Positions 22,370 through 23,241 of a DNA stretch of 23,241 bases are shown in pieces; positions within the stretch are counted from its first letter, which is position 1, and each line of letters starts with the position of its first letter. Location: the NCBI GenBank assembly GCA_900548635.1, contig URLP01000011.1, forward strand, positions 1-23,241, read 5' to 3'. The notes below the pieces were generated by a model, which saw nothing but the letters and a program-made list of their open reading frames with translations, was not told where the DNA came from and did not search any database. Position numbers and translations under genes: made by a program. This DNA comes from an uncultured Megasphaera sp. (GTDB taxonomy: Bacteria > Bacillota > Negativicutes > Veillonellales > Megasphaeraceae).

Positions 22370-23241
22370 TTATTCTACTGTGATTTCACCTTCCTGTGCC
22401 GCATAGTCCTGCCACTGGCTGACATCGACCAAGTTGTAGCGTTCGTGGTAGAACAGACCCGGATGGTAGTACTGACGGTAGAAGTCGTAGAAATCGGCAT
22501 CCATGCTCATGCGCATGACGTCATTTTCGCTGTAGCGCTGGCTATAGACGTAATTGTGCGGCTGCACGTCGAGGAGATGGCCGTTGCTGAACTGGACGTA
22601 TCCCTGGCCAGGGAAGTGCAGGTATGCCCACTGCAACGATGGAGTATCGCTCATCCAGGCCGCGAGGCCGGCTTTCGGATTGTTGACGGCCGTGTTGTTC
22701 CAGTAAGCACTGGTAATGGTATCGTCATAGACCGGAGCCGAACCGAAGACGTTCGTCGTCATGACGCCGTTGCTGAAGGTCACCTTGTCGAGGACGTAAA
22801 GCTTATCGATGTCCAGGGAACCCTGGCTGACAGTGACGTCGCCGTTTTTCAGCCAGAGGTGCCTGAATGCGGCACTACTCCCCAAGTTGGTACGGATATC
22901 GCCGATGTGCAGCTGCCGGATTGGAGTGTCTTCGTGGGCACCGCTCGTGGTAATGGTCACTTTGCCGTCGGCGCCTTCGCGCTGTGTGATGTCCTCAAAA
23001 CTGAGGTTGTCACCGGCAAGGGAAAGCTGCCTGCCGACACTCATGTGCTTGATGTCCGTCGTCTTTTCCGGATTGCGGACAAAGAGGGCAATGAGGTCGC
23101 CGTCGATATTGTCGAGATAGAGGCTGCCGTCTTTAAGGTCGACCCGTGTCGTCCCCTTGGACGACAGACTGTAGAGATTGCCGTCGCCTGTGCCGTCATG
23201 GCGGATCGTAAGGTTGCCGTTGGCGGCCGTAAGGAAGGCGC
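22370..23241 (-). CDS. C-terminal part of a surface-exposed beta-helix-like protein, cut by window edge
   Basis: The reading frame is open from the right edge to TAA at 22370-22372: 289 visible residues. The first ~150 residues are repetitive short strands rich in D, G, N, S and T (NGNLTIRHDGTG, DLKDGSLYLDNIDGDL, WLKNGDVTVSQGSLDID), as in beta-helical passengers of autotransporters, adhesins and haemagglutinins. The last ~120 residues are different, rich in Tyr, Trp and His (YSQRYS, FYRQYYHPG), and end in EGEITVE. No C-terminal beta-barrel ending in an aromatic residue is present, so it is not a classical autotransporter; a two-partner secreted or otherwise anchored protein is possible. Signal peptide and start lie outside the window. 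No precise function can be assigned. Confidence 0.65.
   Translation of the reverse strand, partial: AFLTAANGNLTIRHDGTGDGNLYSLSSKGTTRVDLKDGSLYLDNIDGDLIALFVRNPEKTTDIKHMSVGRQLSLAGDNLSFEDITQREGADGKVTITTSGAHEDTPIRQLHIGDIRTNLGSSAAFRHLWLKNGDVTVSQGSLDIDKLYVLDKVTFSNGVMTTNVFGSAPVYDDTITSAYWNNTAVNNPKAGLAAWMSDTPSLQWAYLHFPGQGYVQFSNGHLLDVQPHNYVYSQRYSENDVMRMSMDADFYDFYRQYYHPGLFYHERYNLVDVSQWQDYAAQEGEITVE

Overview
The window looks like chromosomal DNA of a Negativicutes bacterium, a diderm Firmicute close to Megasphaera. This placement is inferred from gene content and protein style; no search was run. The genes are GC-rich and the intergenic gaps AT-rich. Firmicute-type control signals (AGGAGG ribosome sites, a tryptophan T-box, consensus sigma-A promoters, U-tract terminators) sit beside a Gram-negative envelope enzyme (a phosphoethanolamine transferase). 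Anaerobe enzymes are present too: nickel-dependent lactate racemase, pyruvate:ferredoxin oxidoreductase and an AmmeMemoRadiSam pair.

Layout. 1-54: the 5' part of a tRNA-Asp on the minus strand, running off the left edge. 269-2089: phosphoethanolamine transferase. 2238-4460: two-gene operon of a Memo/LigB-AMMECR1 fusion and its radical SAM partner. 4587-5891: lactate racemase larA with its Ni-pincer active-site residues. 6186-6512: small cupin, followed by a gene-free 400-base stretch with a terminator. 6911-8215: DAACS-type dicarboxylate/amino-acid symporter. 8354-14804, minus strand: a complete trpEGDCFBA operon behind a Trp-specific T-box leader and a consensus promoter. 15183-16478, minus: HAAAP-family amino-acid permease, divergent from a LysR regulator at 17044-17973. 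18083-21592, minus: nifJ. 21877-22308, minus: YbjN-like protein. 22370-23241, minus: C-terminal part of a beta-helix-like surface protein, open at the right edge.

How the genes fit together. The seven trp genes convert chorismate to tryptophan, with tight or overlapping junctions and a leader that senses uncharged tRNA-Trp. Lactate racemase and NifJ are consistent with lactate and pyruvate fermentation. The LysR regulator probably controls the divergent permease; this is inferred from layout only.

The most unusual signals are not genes. (1) Short arrays with a 7-base period lie between stop codons and terminators at several gene ends. At three sites they flank the terminator as inverted pairs, each site with its own version of the heptamer. 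(2) Three of the terminators share an identical 7-bp stem tip, down to one U-G wobble. (3) The permease leader carries two ribosome-site-preceded start-stop codon pairs. No complete new defence or mobile system was found.
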